Shown: positions 35,435 through 44,847, numbered from the stretch's first letter. The stretch is 64,000 nucleotides of DNA from an uncultured Croceitalea sp. (GCA_947495075.1 CANLXH010000001.1:1860001-1924000); one strand, 5' to 3'. A program made the numbers and translations. Notes: a model not told the origin generated them from the letters alone.

Positions 35435-36918
35435 TTAATTGCAATTGTCATTTATTATACCTGTTTCGGCCGAATTACTGGTAATCGAGGTCCAGGTACC
35501 AAAGTTAAGGGGATTGCCCTTGAACAGCTTTAGCCCGGATTCTTTTATCAAGTTGGCAAATGCCAGTTCGTTCTGACCATTGGTATTTGTGGTATTGATT
35601 TTTGCTGCGTATTGTGCTTCAAATAGTTGAAAAAAACCTGTGGTTTTAAAACGAACATCCCCAAAAGCCAAAAAATCGTCAATATCGTCGATTTTTAGCG
35701 CATAAGTCGTGCCATTGGTTACCAGATAGGCGGTAAATGTTTTCCATTTGCGTATTTTGCCCTGTTTGTGCAGGTCATAGATGACCTTTAGGTCACTACC
35801 GGAAAACACGGGCAACAGACCGTTATAATGGCTGTGCACGAATCCATCAATTTTACTGCCTGTCGAAAAGTTTATTCCCCCATCATTGGGCTGCCCGGCA
35901 AAAAGATTGGAAAATGTTGTGGGATTGGTACCAGTTATCAGCCTACCGAACTCCCTATTGTCGTTAACCTTGCCCTTTAACTCGTTTAGTTTTGATTTTA
36001 GGGCACTGTCCTGTTCGGCTTGGTCCATTTGTTTGCAGGGGTTGAGAATAAAAGGCTCATCCACCAAACACCCATCCCCTTGTGGCGAAAGTATAAAACC
36101 GTTCTCCTGGCAGAACTGTGACAACAGCTCAAACTCTAAAAAACTGGTATCGACACCCCCGTTGCCACCATCACTGGAGCCGCTACCGTTATTATCCTCC
36201 TCTTCATCAGGGTCACTGCCGTTCCCCAAGTCGAAGGGGTCACCACCGCTACCACTACCGAAGTCGCAATCAATTATGATATTAATGTTCGTAATATAAA
36301 AAACGCCCGCTTGCGAGAGGCCTGCATAGGACACGCTGCTGATGCTACATCCGCCTCTTCCAGTGCTATTATTACTCTCAGAATCCTTTCCTAGTATACC
36401 ACCGTTCTCCATATCGACCTCAACTACCAAGCCGTTTTCAGCGGAGAACAATTGTAGCTTACCCGAAAAGTTGTTCCCAAAATCTTCCGCCATGGGCCTA
36501 CCAGCATACCAATTATCAGTAGGCAAGTGCCTTACTACAATAGCAGTGGTACTTTCTGCGCCTTTGTCCACAATAACCATATTGTCAATAGCTTCGGATT
36601 CATCGACCGACTCCATGGCGAGTGTGTAAGCATCGCGGCCGGCCTTATCTACCGTATGCGTAACCACGGTAGGGTTGATGGGTCCAAAACCAGGACCTTC
36701 ATTTCATCTTTACCAATAAAATTGGCATCGTCAGCCTTTAGAAAACTAGCTTCTACGTCCAGGGCCTTACCTTTTATATGTTCCGGAAGCGAATTGAAGT
36801 TCAAGCTCTGTTCCTCCAGTGTTATTAGCATATCGTCCAATAAAAGATTCTCATCATTCTGGCAGGAATAAGTAAACATCAAAATAGCTAAAAGTAACAG
36901 GTATTTTAATTTTTTCAT
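35435..36918 (-). pseudogene. Frameshifted lipoprotein carrier with JAB-like C-terminal domain
   Basis: Frame A (36918 to about 36697) starts MKKLKYLLLLAILMFTYSC, a lipoprotein signal followed by QNDEN, an acidic surface-export-like signal. Around 36697 the reading must shift by one base: frame A ends in nonsense (WLRIR, stop), while the other frame gives PGFGPINPTVVTHTVDKAG and runs to 35435. Then come a beta-rich part, the low-complexity linker, CLVDEPFILNPC, and a C-terminal domain with GFVHSHYNGLLPVFSGSD. That is close to the JAB/JAMM metal motif HxH-x7-SxxD, but with eight residues in the gap. About 494 residues if repaired. Single-base sequencing error and real decay are both possible. 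G+C is clearly above that of the neighbours. Confidence 0.65.
36158..36223 (-). repeat. Linker repeat, copy 1 (66 bases)
   Basis: The partner of 34652-34717, with one mismatch in 66 bases, in the full-length carrier gene. It encodes the acidic and Gly/Ser-rich linker just before the variable C-terminal region. Confidence 0.9.
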
Positions 36919-37064
36919 GGTTTTCTTTTTGGTTACGATACTAATATAAGAATTATCGCACATATAAAAAGCTAAAATATGACAGACCAAATGAAATTGT
37001 ATAAAATCTAAATACTGTGACTGTAATAAAAAATAAATCTAGATTATTATGGGTGTACATCTAC

Positions 37065-37757
37065 TTAAGACTTATCTATAACCCTAAGTGTATAATTGTA
37101 AATACGTTCAAACTGGTCGTCCAGCCCCATGTCACTATTATCAAATTCAATAGCATCACTTGCCCGTTTAAGTGGTGAGATTTCTCTATTGGAATCTATA
37201 TAATCCCTTTCTCTTACATTCTTTAGAACTTCATCAAAAGTAACCTGATCTCCCCTATCCAGTAGTTCTTTGTAGCGCCTATTTGCCCTTGTTTTCGGGG
37301 AAGCCGTCATAAATATCTTAAGCTCCGCATCTGGAAAAACAACAGTGCCTATATCACGGCCATCCATTACAATTCCTTTTTCAAGACCCATTTCTTGCTG
37401 TAACGCAACGAGTTTTTCCCGTACTTCCTTAATTATTGCAATCTGGCTAACATTCTCGGAAACTTCCATCTTACGAATTTTTGTCTCCACATTTGTACCA
37501 TTTAAATACATTTCTGACTTACCTAATTCTGTATTAGGAACAAACTTTAACTGGATATTAGGCAATTCTAAAAGTAAAGCTTCCGTATTAACTTTTTTAT
37601 CAATAATCCAACCATTATTAAGTGCAAATAAAGTTACAGCACGATACATTGCTCCAGTATCTATAAAACCATATTCTAGAGCATTCGCTAACCTTTTGGC
37701 AATCGTACTTTTACCGGTTGAAGAATAACCATCTATAGCTATAATTATTTTTTTCAT
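37065..37757 (-). CDS. cmk: (d)CMP kinase
   Basis: Phosphorylates CMP and dCMP. It has 230 residues with P-loop IDGYSSTGKSTIAKRL, FIDTGAMYRA, and MDGRDIGTVVFPDAELKIFMTAS, the CMP-binding part; an extended NMP-bind insertion is present, as in bacterial Cmk. It lies downstream of lon on the same strand, 82 bases apart, with a REP-like element between. Confidence 0.96.
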   Translation of the reverse strand: MKKIIIAIDGYSSTGKSTIAKRLANALEYGFIDTGAMYRAVTLFALNNGWIIDKKVNTEALLLELPNIQLKFVPNTELGKSEMYLNGTNVETKIRKMEVSENVSQIAIIKEVREKLVALQQEMGLEKGIVMDGRDIGTVVFPDAELKIFMTASPKTRANRRYKELLDRGDQVTFDEVLKNVRERDYIDSNREISPLKRASDAIEFDNSDMGLDDQFERIYNYTLRVIDKS

Positions 37758-37779
37758 CGCCTAAAAATAAAAAGAAATA

Positions 37780-37820
37780 GTTCTCGACTTTAGTTTATGC
37801 TGAGCGTAGTCGAAGTACTC
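37780..37820. repeat. REP-like imperfect palindrome between cmk and lon
   Basis: TCTCGACT (37782-37789) and AGTCGAAG (37808-37815) are inverted arms around TGAGCGT. The core GAGCGTAGTCGAAG is a sequence I associate with dispersed intergenic repeats of flavobacterial genomes. It occurs once in this window. It might form a processing or stability hairpin in the lon-cmk transcript. Confidence 0.5.
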
Positions 37821-37839
37821 AAACTGACAGCAATTCTAA

Positions 37840-40290
37840 TTAAAGCTTTTTTGCATTCTTTACCTTCTGCTTTGTAACAGCAATTTCTATCACTTCACTC
37901 ATATCATTAACATAATGAAACGTAAGTCCCTTTAAGTAGCTTTCTTTAATCTCAAGAATATCTTTGCGATTTTCTTCACAGAGAATCAACTCCTTTATAC
38001 GTGCTCTTTTAGCAGCTAGAATTTTTTCCTTAATTCCACCAACAGGAAGCACTTTACCACGTAAAGTGATTTCCCCAGTCATAGCTAAACTTTTCTTTAC
38101 TTTTCTTTGAGTGAATAAAGAAACCAAAGAGGTTAACATGGTAATACCTGCACTAGGGCCATCTTTTGGCGTTGCCCCTTCAGGAACGTGAATATGAACA
38201 TTATACTTTTCAAAAACGTCAGGATTAATTCCAAAAGTGTCTGCATTGGACTTTATATATTCTAAAGCAATTGTAGCAGATTCTTTCATCACTTTTCCTA
38301 GATTACCGGTAATATTTAAAGTCCCTTTCCCTTTAGAGAGAATGGATTCTATAAAAAGGATATCTCCACCAACACTTGTCCATGCTAGTCCAGTGACTAC
38401 ACCAGCAACTTCATTGTTTTCATATTTATCACGTTCTAAACGAGCGGGTCCTAAAACTTTTTCTACAGTTTCAGAAGAAACTTTAATATCATAATCTTCC
38501 TCCGTAGCAATATTCTTTGCCGCATAACGTACCATTTTAGCCAATTGCTTTTCTAAAGAGCGTACTCCAGATTCCCTAGTATATCCTTCCACAATTTTTT
38601 CCATCTGTGGTTTGCCAATTTTTAGATGTTCGGCCTTAAGACCATGCTCTTTTAATTGTTTTGGTAACAAATGTTTTTTAGCAATTTCTACTTTTTCTTC
38701 AATAGTGTAACCAGTAACATTTATAATCTCCATACGATCACGCAAAGCTGGTTGAATGGAACCTAAGTTATTAGCAGTCGCAATAAACATTACTTTTGAA
38801 AGGTCATAGCCCATTTCCAAGAAATTATCATAAAACTCACTATTCTGCTCAGGATCTAATACTTCTAGCATGGCTGAAGATGGGTCGCCTTGATGACTGT
38901 TAGATAATTTATCTATTTCATCTAAAATAAAGACTGGATTAGAAGTTCCTGCTTTTTTAAGGCTTTGAACTATTCTACCAGGCATTGCTCCAATATAAGT
39001 TTTACGATGTCCACGTATTTCTGCTTCGTCACGTAAACCGCCTAAAGACATGCGTACATACTCTCTACCTAAAGCTTCAGCTACAGATTTACCTAAAGAA
39101 GTTTTTCCAACACCTGGGGGACCATACAAACAAAGAATAGGTGACTTCATATCATTACGCAGTTTTAATACTGCTAAATACTCTATAATTCTTCGTTTAA
39201 CATCTTCTAGACCATAATGATCACGGGCAAGGATTTTTTCAGCTCGTTTTAAATCGAACTTATCCTTAGAAAATTCATTCCATGGTAAATCTAAAAACAA
39301 GTCCAAATAGTTTCTTTGAATAGAATACTCCGCCACTTGTGGATTCATACGTTGCATTTTGGCCAATTCTTTTTCAAAATGCTCCTTAACCTTTTTGCTC
39401 CATTTCTTTTTCTTGGCTTTCACCTTCATTTCATCAACCTCTTCTTCATAAGAAACACCACCTAATTCTTCTTGGATAGTTTTCATCTGTTGATGCAAAA
39501 AGTATTCGCGTTGCTGCTGGTCCATATCACTACGAACCTTTGATTGAATATCATTTTTCAATTCCAATTTTTGGAATTCAACATTCATATATTTTAAAGT
39601 TGCAAGAGCGCGTTCTTGTAAATCAGGTATTTCTAGTAAATGTTGTTTTTCTGCAACACCTAGATTTAGGTTTGATGATACAAAATTGATTAGAAAAGAG
39701 TTACTCTGGATATTCTTAATCGCAAAAGTAGCTTCGCTCGGTATATTTGGATTATCCTTTATAATCTTAAAAGCTAAATCTTTTATAGATTCGATAATGG
39801 CCAAAAATTCTTTATCCTTTTGGTCTGGTCTAGTTTCATTTGCCTCGCGAATAGTCGCCGTCATATATGGGTCTTCTGTAAGTACCTCAGCGATTTCAAA
39901 GCGTTTTTTACCCTGTATAATAACAGTAGTATTACCATCTGGCATCTGTAGTACTCTAAGAATACGAGCTACAGTACCGAGTGTATTAATATCTTTTACC
40001 TCAGGATCCTCCGTTTCTGCATCTTTTTGAGAAACAACACCAATAGTTTTATTACCATTATTGGCATCTTTTATCAAATTAATAGATTTATCTCTTCCTG
40101 CAGTTATAGGTATTACCACTCCTGGAAACAATACTGTATTTCTTAATGGTAAAACAGGTAGCGTTTCTGGCAATAATTCTTTGTTCATCTCTTCTTCATC
40201 CTCTGGAGTTAATAGAGGAATTAATTCCGAATCTTCATCAATCCCTTGCATAGACATATTGTCAAAATTTGTGAATTTTACTTCTCCCAT
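37840..40290 (-). CDS. lon: Lon protease (endopeptidase La)
   Basis: An ATP-dependent cytoplasmic protease. About 816 residues from the ATG at 40290 ([14 protein letters not shown]); ATGs at 40308 and 40323 are possible but add residues the family lacks. It shows the LON substrate domain ([20 protein letters not shown]), AAA+ domain with Walker [14 protein letters not shown] and Walker [10 protein letters not shown], and the protease domain with catalytic Ser in [10 protein letters not shown] and Lys in [13 protein letters not shown]. It has the acidic N-terminal [12 protein letters not shown] stretch seen in flavobacterial Lon. Confidence 0.96.
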   Translation of the reverse strand: MGEVKFTNFDNMSMQGIDEDSELIPLLTPEDEEEMNKELLPETLPVLPLRNTVLFPGVVIPITAGRDKSINLIKDANNGNKTIGVVSQKDAETEDPEVKDINTLGTVARILRVLQMPDGNTTVIIQGKKRFEIAEVLTEDPYMTATIREANETRPDQKDKEFLAIIESIKDLAFKIIKDNPNIPSEATFAIKNIQSNSFLINFVSSNLNLGVAEKQHLLEIPDLQERALATLKYMNVEFQKLELKNDIQSKVRSDMDQQQREYFLHQQMKTIQEELGGVSYEEEVDEMKVKAKKKKWSKKVKEHFEKELAKMQRMNPQVAEYSIQRNYLDLFLDLPWNEFSKDKFDLKRAEKILARDHYGLEDVKRRIIEYLAVLKLRNDMKSPILCLYGPPGVGKTSLGKSVAEALGREYVRMSLGGLRDEAEIRGHRKTYIGAMPGRIVQSLKKAGTSNPVFILDEIDKLSNSHQGDPSSAMLEVLDPEQNSEFYDNFLEMGYDLSKVMFIATANNLGSIQPALRDRMEIINVTGYTIEEKVEIAKKHLLPKQLKEHGLKAEHLKIGKPQMEKIVEGYTRESGVRSLEKQLAKMVRYAAKNIATEEDYDIKVSSETVEKVLGPARLERDKYENNEVAGVVTGLAWTSVGGDILFIESILSKGKGTLNITGNLGKVMKESATIALEYIKSNADTFGINPDVFEKYNVHIHVPEGATPKDGPSAGITMLTSLVSLFTQRKVKKSLAMTGEITLRGKVLPVGGIKEKILAAKRARIKELILCEENRKDILEIKESYLKGLTFHYVNDMSEVIEIAVTKQKVKNAKKL

Positions 40291-40510
40291 AATATAGATA
40301 TCGGTCATTCTGTCATCGAGCAAATAGTTTTTCTAATTTTTATTTGCTTCCCTAAATAGTATAAAATCCTATTATTAAAGGGATTAACATAATATATTAA
40401 TCTTATTTTTTTAAATAATTGCAATTGTTATGCCATCGAAAATAAAAAAAGATAAAAGAAAGTGTAACAAATAGTAAATTACCTAATCTATAAGACAAAC
40501 CATTCACTTT

Positions 40511-41068
40511 TTGAGCCACAAAAATGAACATACTGACGCATTGTTGCAATTGTGTCTAGAAGGGAAGCAAAGTGCCCAACTAGAAATTTACAACAGATAT
40601 TATAAAGCAATGTACAATACAGCTTTACGAATTGTAAAACACACAGCCGAAGCAGAAGATGTTATGCAAGAGTCATTTTTAAACGCGTTTATGAAGCTGC
40701 ATACATTTAAAGGTGAAGTAACCTTTGGGGCATGGTTGAAAAGAATTGTGATTAACAACAGTATCTATCATTACAGAAAACAACAGAAGAATCAAACTTC
40801 TGATTTAAATGAAGTATTGTACAAGGTCGAAGATAATGATGGGGTTGCTTTAGATCACAATGGTTATACTGAACTGAAGGCTCAAAAAGTGATGGAAACC
40901 ATGAAAAGTTTAAAAGACAATTACAGAGTTTCTTTGACCTTACATTTAATTGAAGGGTACGATTATGAAGAAATAAGTGAAATAATGAATATTAGCTATG
41001 CAAATTGTAGAACAACAATTTCTAGAGCTAAAGAAAATTTAAGAAAGCGGTTAACAGTAAATGCTTAG
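40511..41068 (+). CDS. ECF-type RNA polymerase sigma factor
   Basis: A 185-residue sigma-70 family factor. Region 2 runs through TAEAEDVMQESFLNAF (core binding and -10 recognition), and region 4 has EGYDYEEISEIMNISYANCRTTISRAKENLRKRL (helix-turn-helix). It starts at a TTG codon, the nearby ATG being out of frame. It is followed two bases later by a membrane protein that fits an anti-sigma factor and then by two beta-solenoid envelope proteins. It probably drives its own operon. Confidence 0.9.
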   Translation: MSHKNEHTDALLQLCLEGKQSAQLEIYNRYYKAMYNTALRIVKHTAEAEDVMQESFLNAFMKLHTFKGEVTFGAWLKRIVINNSIYHYRKQQKNQTSDLNEVLYKVEDNDGVALDHNGYTELKAQKVMETMKSLKDNYRVSLTLHLIEGYDYEEISEIMNISYANCRTTISRAKENLRKRLTVNA

Positions 41069-41070
41069 CT

Positions 41071-41634
41071 ATGAAAGAGAAAGATAACATAGAAGAATTG
41101 TTTGAAAGATTGCATAAGGATTTTGACTTTGAGAGTCCAGAGGATAATCATCAGCAACGGTTTTTGGAAAAATTAAATCAATCAAAAGGAGTTGTCAGTT
41201 TACAAAAGAAAAAAAGAAACTGGTTAAAACCTTTATCCATAGCGGCATCTATAGTGCTATTATGTGTTCTTGGTTTACAATTTTTCACCAACCAACCAAC
41301 TATAAAAGAACAAGTTGTTGAAATCTCTCCAGAGGTAACTAAAACCGAGTTCTATTTTGCAAGTTTAATTGAGGAGCAAGTTGAACAATTAAAAAACGAA
41401 AAAACTCCTGAGACTGCAAGATTAGTGGATGACACGTTACTACAATTAAATAAGCTTGATGCCGATTACAAAAAATTAGAACAAGAACTTATTAATGGAG
41501 GGAACAGTAAAATTATACTTAATGCAATGATAATCAACTTTCAAACAAGAATTGATTTGCTAAAAGAAGTATTAAACAATATCGAAGACATTAAAAACTT
41601 AAAATCATATAATGATGCGAACTTTACTATCTAA
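41071..41634 (+). CDS. Candidate anti-sigma factor (single-pass membrane protein)
   Basis: A 187-residue protein with an N-terminal cytoplasmic part of about 50 residues (EELFERLHKDFDFESPEDNHQQRF), one membrane helix near 52-69 (LSIAASIVLLCVLGLQFF) and a coiled-coil-prone extracytoplasmic part. No zinc HxxxCxxC motif is present. Position directly behind the sigma gene and topology suggest an anti-sigma role. That is inference. It overlaps the next gene by 20 bases. Confidence 0.65.
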   Translation: MKEKDNIEELFERLHKDFDFESPEDNHQQRFLEKLNQSKGVVSLQKKKRNWLKPLSIAASIVLLCVLGLQFFTNQPTIKEQVVEISPEVTKTEFYFASLIEEQVEQLKNEKTPETARLVDDTLLQLNKLDADYKKLEQELINGGNSKIILNAMIINFQTRIDLLKEVLNNIEDIKNLKSYNDANFTI

Positions 41635-42715
41635 ATATTTAATATTAACCCTTTTATTGGTGCCATTTGCCATAAACGCAGCCACTGAAGGTGGTGGTGG
41701 ACCAAAAGGAAAGTATACCAAAGAAAAAACTATTAAAAAGGAGTTCAGTGTAAACTCAGACGCGCTGTTTAAAATTAAAAACAGCTATGGTAATTTAAAC
41801 ATTACTTCTTGGAACCAAGATAAGGTAATGATTGAGGTGCACATTAAAACCAATGGCAACAACGAAGAGAAGGTAACAGAAAGACTCCGTCAAATTGATG
41901 TTGATTTTGAAAATTCATCTAGCATAGTATCGGCCATAACACGTTTTGGCGATAAAAGCCGAAACTGGGGCTGGAACTGGGGAAAGCGTAATAATGTTAA
42001 CGTGCAGGTGAATTACACGATAAAACTTCCGGTTAAAAACAGCGTCAACCTTAATAATGATTATGGAAACATTTATTTAGATAGAGTTGATGGTCACGCA
42101 AAAATAAATTGCGATTATGGCAAAATGGAAATAGGTGAGCTACATGGCAGAAATAATGAATTACGATTTGATTATACCTCTCGTTCAACTTTTGAATATA
42201 TTAATAGTGGTGAAATTATAGCTGACTATTCAGGATTTACTGTCGAAAAAGCTGGCAACCTTATAGTAAGAGCAGATTACACAAATGCAGTTATTGGAGA
42301 AATGGGCAACTTAGATTACAGGTCAGATTATGGCTCCATGGAAGTGAAAAATGTAAACAACGTACAGGGTAACGGAGATTATATTAGTATAAAACTAGGG
42401 GAAGTACATGGAAATGTAGATGTAACTTCTGATTATGGCTCCGTGAAAATTGGCAAATTAGCTTCGGACGCTGGCAATGTAAATATCAAATCAGATTACA
42501 CGGGAATAAAAATAGGATATGATACTGCATATAACTTTGATTTTGAAATCTCTACAGAGTATGCTGGAGTTAGCGGTAAAGGTGATTTTACTATTAACGT
42601 GAGTAAAGAAAAGTCTTCCGATAAATACTACAAAGGATACTACGGAAAAGCAAATTCTGGAAAAATGGTAACCATAAGTAGTGATTACGGCGGAGTAACA
42701 TTTTATAAGAATTAA
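41615..42715 (+). CDS. Exported DUF4097 beta-solenoid protein
   Basis: A 366-residue protein with signal peptide (ending AINA). From about residue 60 it has a dozen short repeats of roughly 20 residues, each with a turn of the DYG/DYT type (NDYGNI, CDYGKM, ADYSGF, ADYTNA, SDYGSM, SDYGSV, SDYTGI, SDYGGV). This fits a right-handed beta-helix of DUF4097 proteins, which are often linked to envelope-stress loci. The ATG lies inside the end of the anti-sigma gene; a second ATG three bases upstream is equally possible. Confidence 0.8.
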   Translation: MRTLLSKYLILTLLLVPFAINAATEGGGGPKGKYTKEKTIKKEFSVNSDALFKIKNSYGNLNITSWNQDKVMIEVHIKTNGNNEEKVTERLRQIDVDFENSSSIVSAITRFGDKSRNWGWNWGKRNNVNVQVNYTIKLPVKNSVNLNNDYGNIYLDRVDGHAKINCDYGKMEIGELHGRNNELRFDYTSRSTFEYINSGEIIADYSGFTVEKAGNLIVRADYTNAVIGEMGNLDYRSDYGSMEVKNVNNVQGNGDYISIKLGEVHGNVDVTSDYGSVKIGKLASDAGNVNIKSDYTGIKIGYDTAYNFDFEISTEYAGVSGKGDFTINVSKEKSSDKYYKGYYGKANSGKMVTISSDYGGVTFYKN

Positions 42716-42740
42716 TAATCAAAAAACTAAAAACACAATC

Positions 42741-43463
42741 ATGAAAAAATTAGTAACACTAAGCTTAGTATTATTTTCTGTTGTAGCGACAGCACAATGG
42801 GGAAAAAGAGTAAAAGGAAATGGTAAAACAGTAACTATAGAAAGATCTGTTGGTGATTATGATGCCGTTGCAGTTGCAGGCTGGTTTGATGTAAAACTAG
42901 TAGATGGCAATGAAGGCGAGCTAACTTTAAAGGGTGAAGAAAATCTTTTAGAGTACATAAAGACAGAAGTTAAAGATGGAAAACTTGTTATTAAAGTGGA
43001 AAAAGGAGTAAACCTAAAACCTTCTAACTGGAATTCTGGAATTTACATTACCGTACCAGTTGAGTCTATTGATATGGTATCTCTTTCAGGTTCTGGGGAT
43101 GTTGTTGGAGAAACCAAAATCAAATCAAACAACTTTAAAACAAGAATTTCTGGATCTGGAGATCTTTCTTTATCCGTTGAGGCAGAATCTGTAGAGGCAA
43201 CAATGTCCGGTTCTGGTGATATGAATTTATCAGGAAAAACAAATGACCTCGACGTGCAAGTATCAGGCTCTGGTGATATAAAAGCGTATGATTTAGATGC
43301 CGAATTTGTTACCGCCCAAGTATCGGGTTCTGCAGATATAAAAATAACAGCGAATCAGATGTTAAAAGCTAGAGTTTCTGGCTCTGGTGATATTCGCTAT
43401 AAAGGAAATCCAAAGAAGATTGATACTAAGACTTCAGGTTCTGGAGATATATCAAGCTACTAA
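42741..43463 (+). CDS. Head-GIN domain (DUF2807) exported protein
   Basis: A 240-residue protein with signal MKKLVTLSLVLFSVVATAQ. It contains at least seven evenly spaced SGSGD-type turns (LSGSGDVV, ISGSGDLS, MSGSGDMN, VSGSGDIK, VSGSADIK, VSGSGDIR, TSGSGDIS), a beta-solenoid of the head-GIN family. The function is unknown; adhesion or envelope sensing is possible. It is the last gene of the sigma-factor operon and is followed by a strong terminator. Confidence 0.87.
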   Translation: MKKLVTLSLVLFSVVATAQWGKRVKGNGKTVTIERSVGDYDAVAVAGWFDVKLVDGNEGELTLKGEENLLEYIKTEVKDGKLVIKVEKGVNLKPSNWNSGIYITVPVESIDMVSLSGSGDVVGETKIKSNNFKTRISGSGDLSLSVEAESVEATMSGSGDMNLSGKTNDLDVQVSGSGDIKAYDLDAEFVTAQVSGSADIKITANQMLKARVSGSGDIRYKGNPKKIDTKTSGSGDISSY

Positions 43464-43506
43464 AAAGTTTACAATCAAAAAACAACTACATCAATCAATG
43501 AACCAT

Positions 43507-43537
43507 AAAGCCCTAGCTATTTAGTTGGGGCTTTTTG
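43507..43537. terminator. Bidirectional terminator overlapping a stop codon
   Basis: A 12-bp stem AAAGCCCTAGCT / AGTTGGGGCTTT with two G-T wobbles, loop ATTT and a T-run. It serves the head-GIN gene on the plus strand. The stop codon of the minus-strand MFS gene (43513-43515) lies within the left arm. Confidence 0.8.
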
Positions 43538-44847
43538 TTTACCCTCACCAATAAAAATGCCCCAATTAAAAAGAAAAGTGCCAAGAAAATAGTGCTGTTA
43601 CGCATACTACCTGTTATTTGGGCTACAGCACCATACATGAGGGTACCAATTACGATACCTATTTTCTCTGCTACATCATAAAAACTGAAAAACGAAGTGG
43701 TATCTGTAGTTTCTGGTAGAAACTTAGAATAGGTAGAACGAGACAAAGCTTGGATGCCTCCCATCACAATACCAACAAGACCGGCAGCAATAAAGAAATC
43801 TGTTGGTGTAATTACAAAATAAGCGTATACACAAAGAAGTACCCAAACCAGATTAACCCAAATTAAGGTTTTAATATTTCCATATTTCTTTGATAAAAAT
43901 GCTGTTAGATATGCCCCAGCTATTGCAATTACTTGAATAATAAGAATGCTTGCAATAAGCCCAATTGTCCTAAAATCATCCGAACCCCAATCTACCTCTT
44001 CCTCACCAAAATAAGTAGCAATTAACATTACAGTTTGCACGGCCATACTATAGACAAAAAAAGCACCCAAATATCTTTTAAGTTTTATTCGATTACCTAA
44101 TTGTTTCCAAACACCCTTTAACTCCTTAAAACCATTTAAGATGATATTACGTCTTTCTCCTACGCGTTTGTATCCTTTTGGTAAATGTTTAAAGGTATAC
44201 TGGCTAAATAATGCCCACCAAATTCCAACAGTCACAAAAGAAATTTTCATGGCTTTCATTTCAGCAGGACTACCAGCACTATCTTCCAGTCCGTATAATT
44301 TAGGGAGCATTACCATACTTAAATTAAAAAGCAATAGTAACACACTTCCAATATAACCTAAAGAGAATCCTTTTGCACTAATACCATCTTGTTGCTCTGG
44401 ATAAGCAATGTCTGGCAAATAAGAATTGTTAATAGCAAAACTCACCCAAAAACCAACCAAACCAAAGAAATAGCACGCCAATCCAAAATAAACATTATCT
44501 AAAGAAAACCAGTATAAACCTATACAGGAAACTGCACCGAGATAACAAAAGAACTTTAAAAATATTTTTTTGTTTCCCAAATAATCTGCTACACCCGAAA
44601 TTAATGGTGTAACAATAGCGATAAATACAAAAGCTGCCGATGTTACATAACTAATAAGTGGTGCACGAGCTATTTCGCCCCCAAATACAGTTACTTTTTC
44701 AATCTCTGCAACTCGGAATAAAGCTCCATAAAAAATAGGAAAAATAGCAGATGATATAACTAAGCTATATACAGAATTTGCCCAATCATAAAATGCCCAA
44801 GCATTCAATAATTTTTTGGTTCCTTTTAAAGAAAATGTGGTTGTCAT
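43513..44847 (-). CDS. MFS transporter, UMF1 (Atg22-like) family
   Basis: A 444-residue integral membrane protein with about 12 helices. The N-terminal WAFYDWANSVYSLVISSAIFP is the signature of the UMF1/Atg22-like family. Further marks are PLISGVADYLGNKKIFLKF and GGIQALSRSTYSKFLP. The substrate is unknown; yeast Atg22 releases amino acids from the vacuole, but bacterial members are uncharacterised. Its last codons form part of a bidirectional terminator. Confidence 0.88.
   Translation of the reverse strand: MTTTFSLKGTKKLLNAWAFYDWANSVYSLVISSAIFPIFYGALFRVAEIEKVTVFGGEIARAPLISYVTSAAFVFIAIVTPLISGVADYLGNKKIFLKFFCYLGAVSCIGLYWFSLDNVYFGLACYFFGLVGFWVSFAINNSYLPDIAYPEQQDGISAKGFSLGYIGSVLLLLFNLSMVMLPKLYGLEDSAGSPAEMKAMKISFVTVGIWWALFSQYTFKHLPKGYKRVGERRNIILNGFKELKGVWKQLGNRIKLKRYLGAFFVYSMAVQTVMLIATYFGEEEVDWGSDDFRTIGLIASILIIQVIAIAGAYLTAFLSKKYGNIKTLIWVNLVWVLLCVYAYFVITPTDFFIAAGLVGIVMGGIQALSRSTYSKFLPETTDTTSFFSFYDVAEKIGIVIGTLMYGAVAQITGSMRNSTIFLALFFLIGAFLLVRVNKKPQLNS

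Noticed and set aside
35886-36299. A 137-codon plus-strand frame opposite the carrier gene
   Set aside because: It mirrors the G+C-rich linker; Ser/Pro/Leu-rich translation is the antisense shadow of Gly/Asp/Glu codons.
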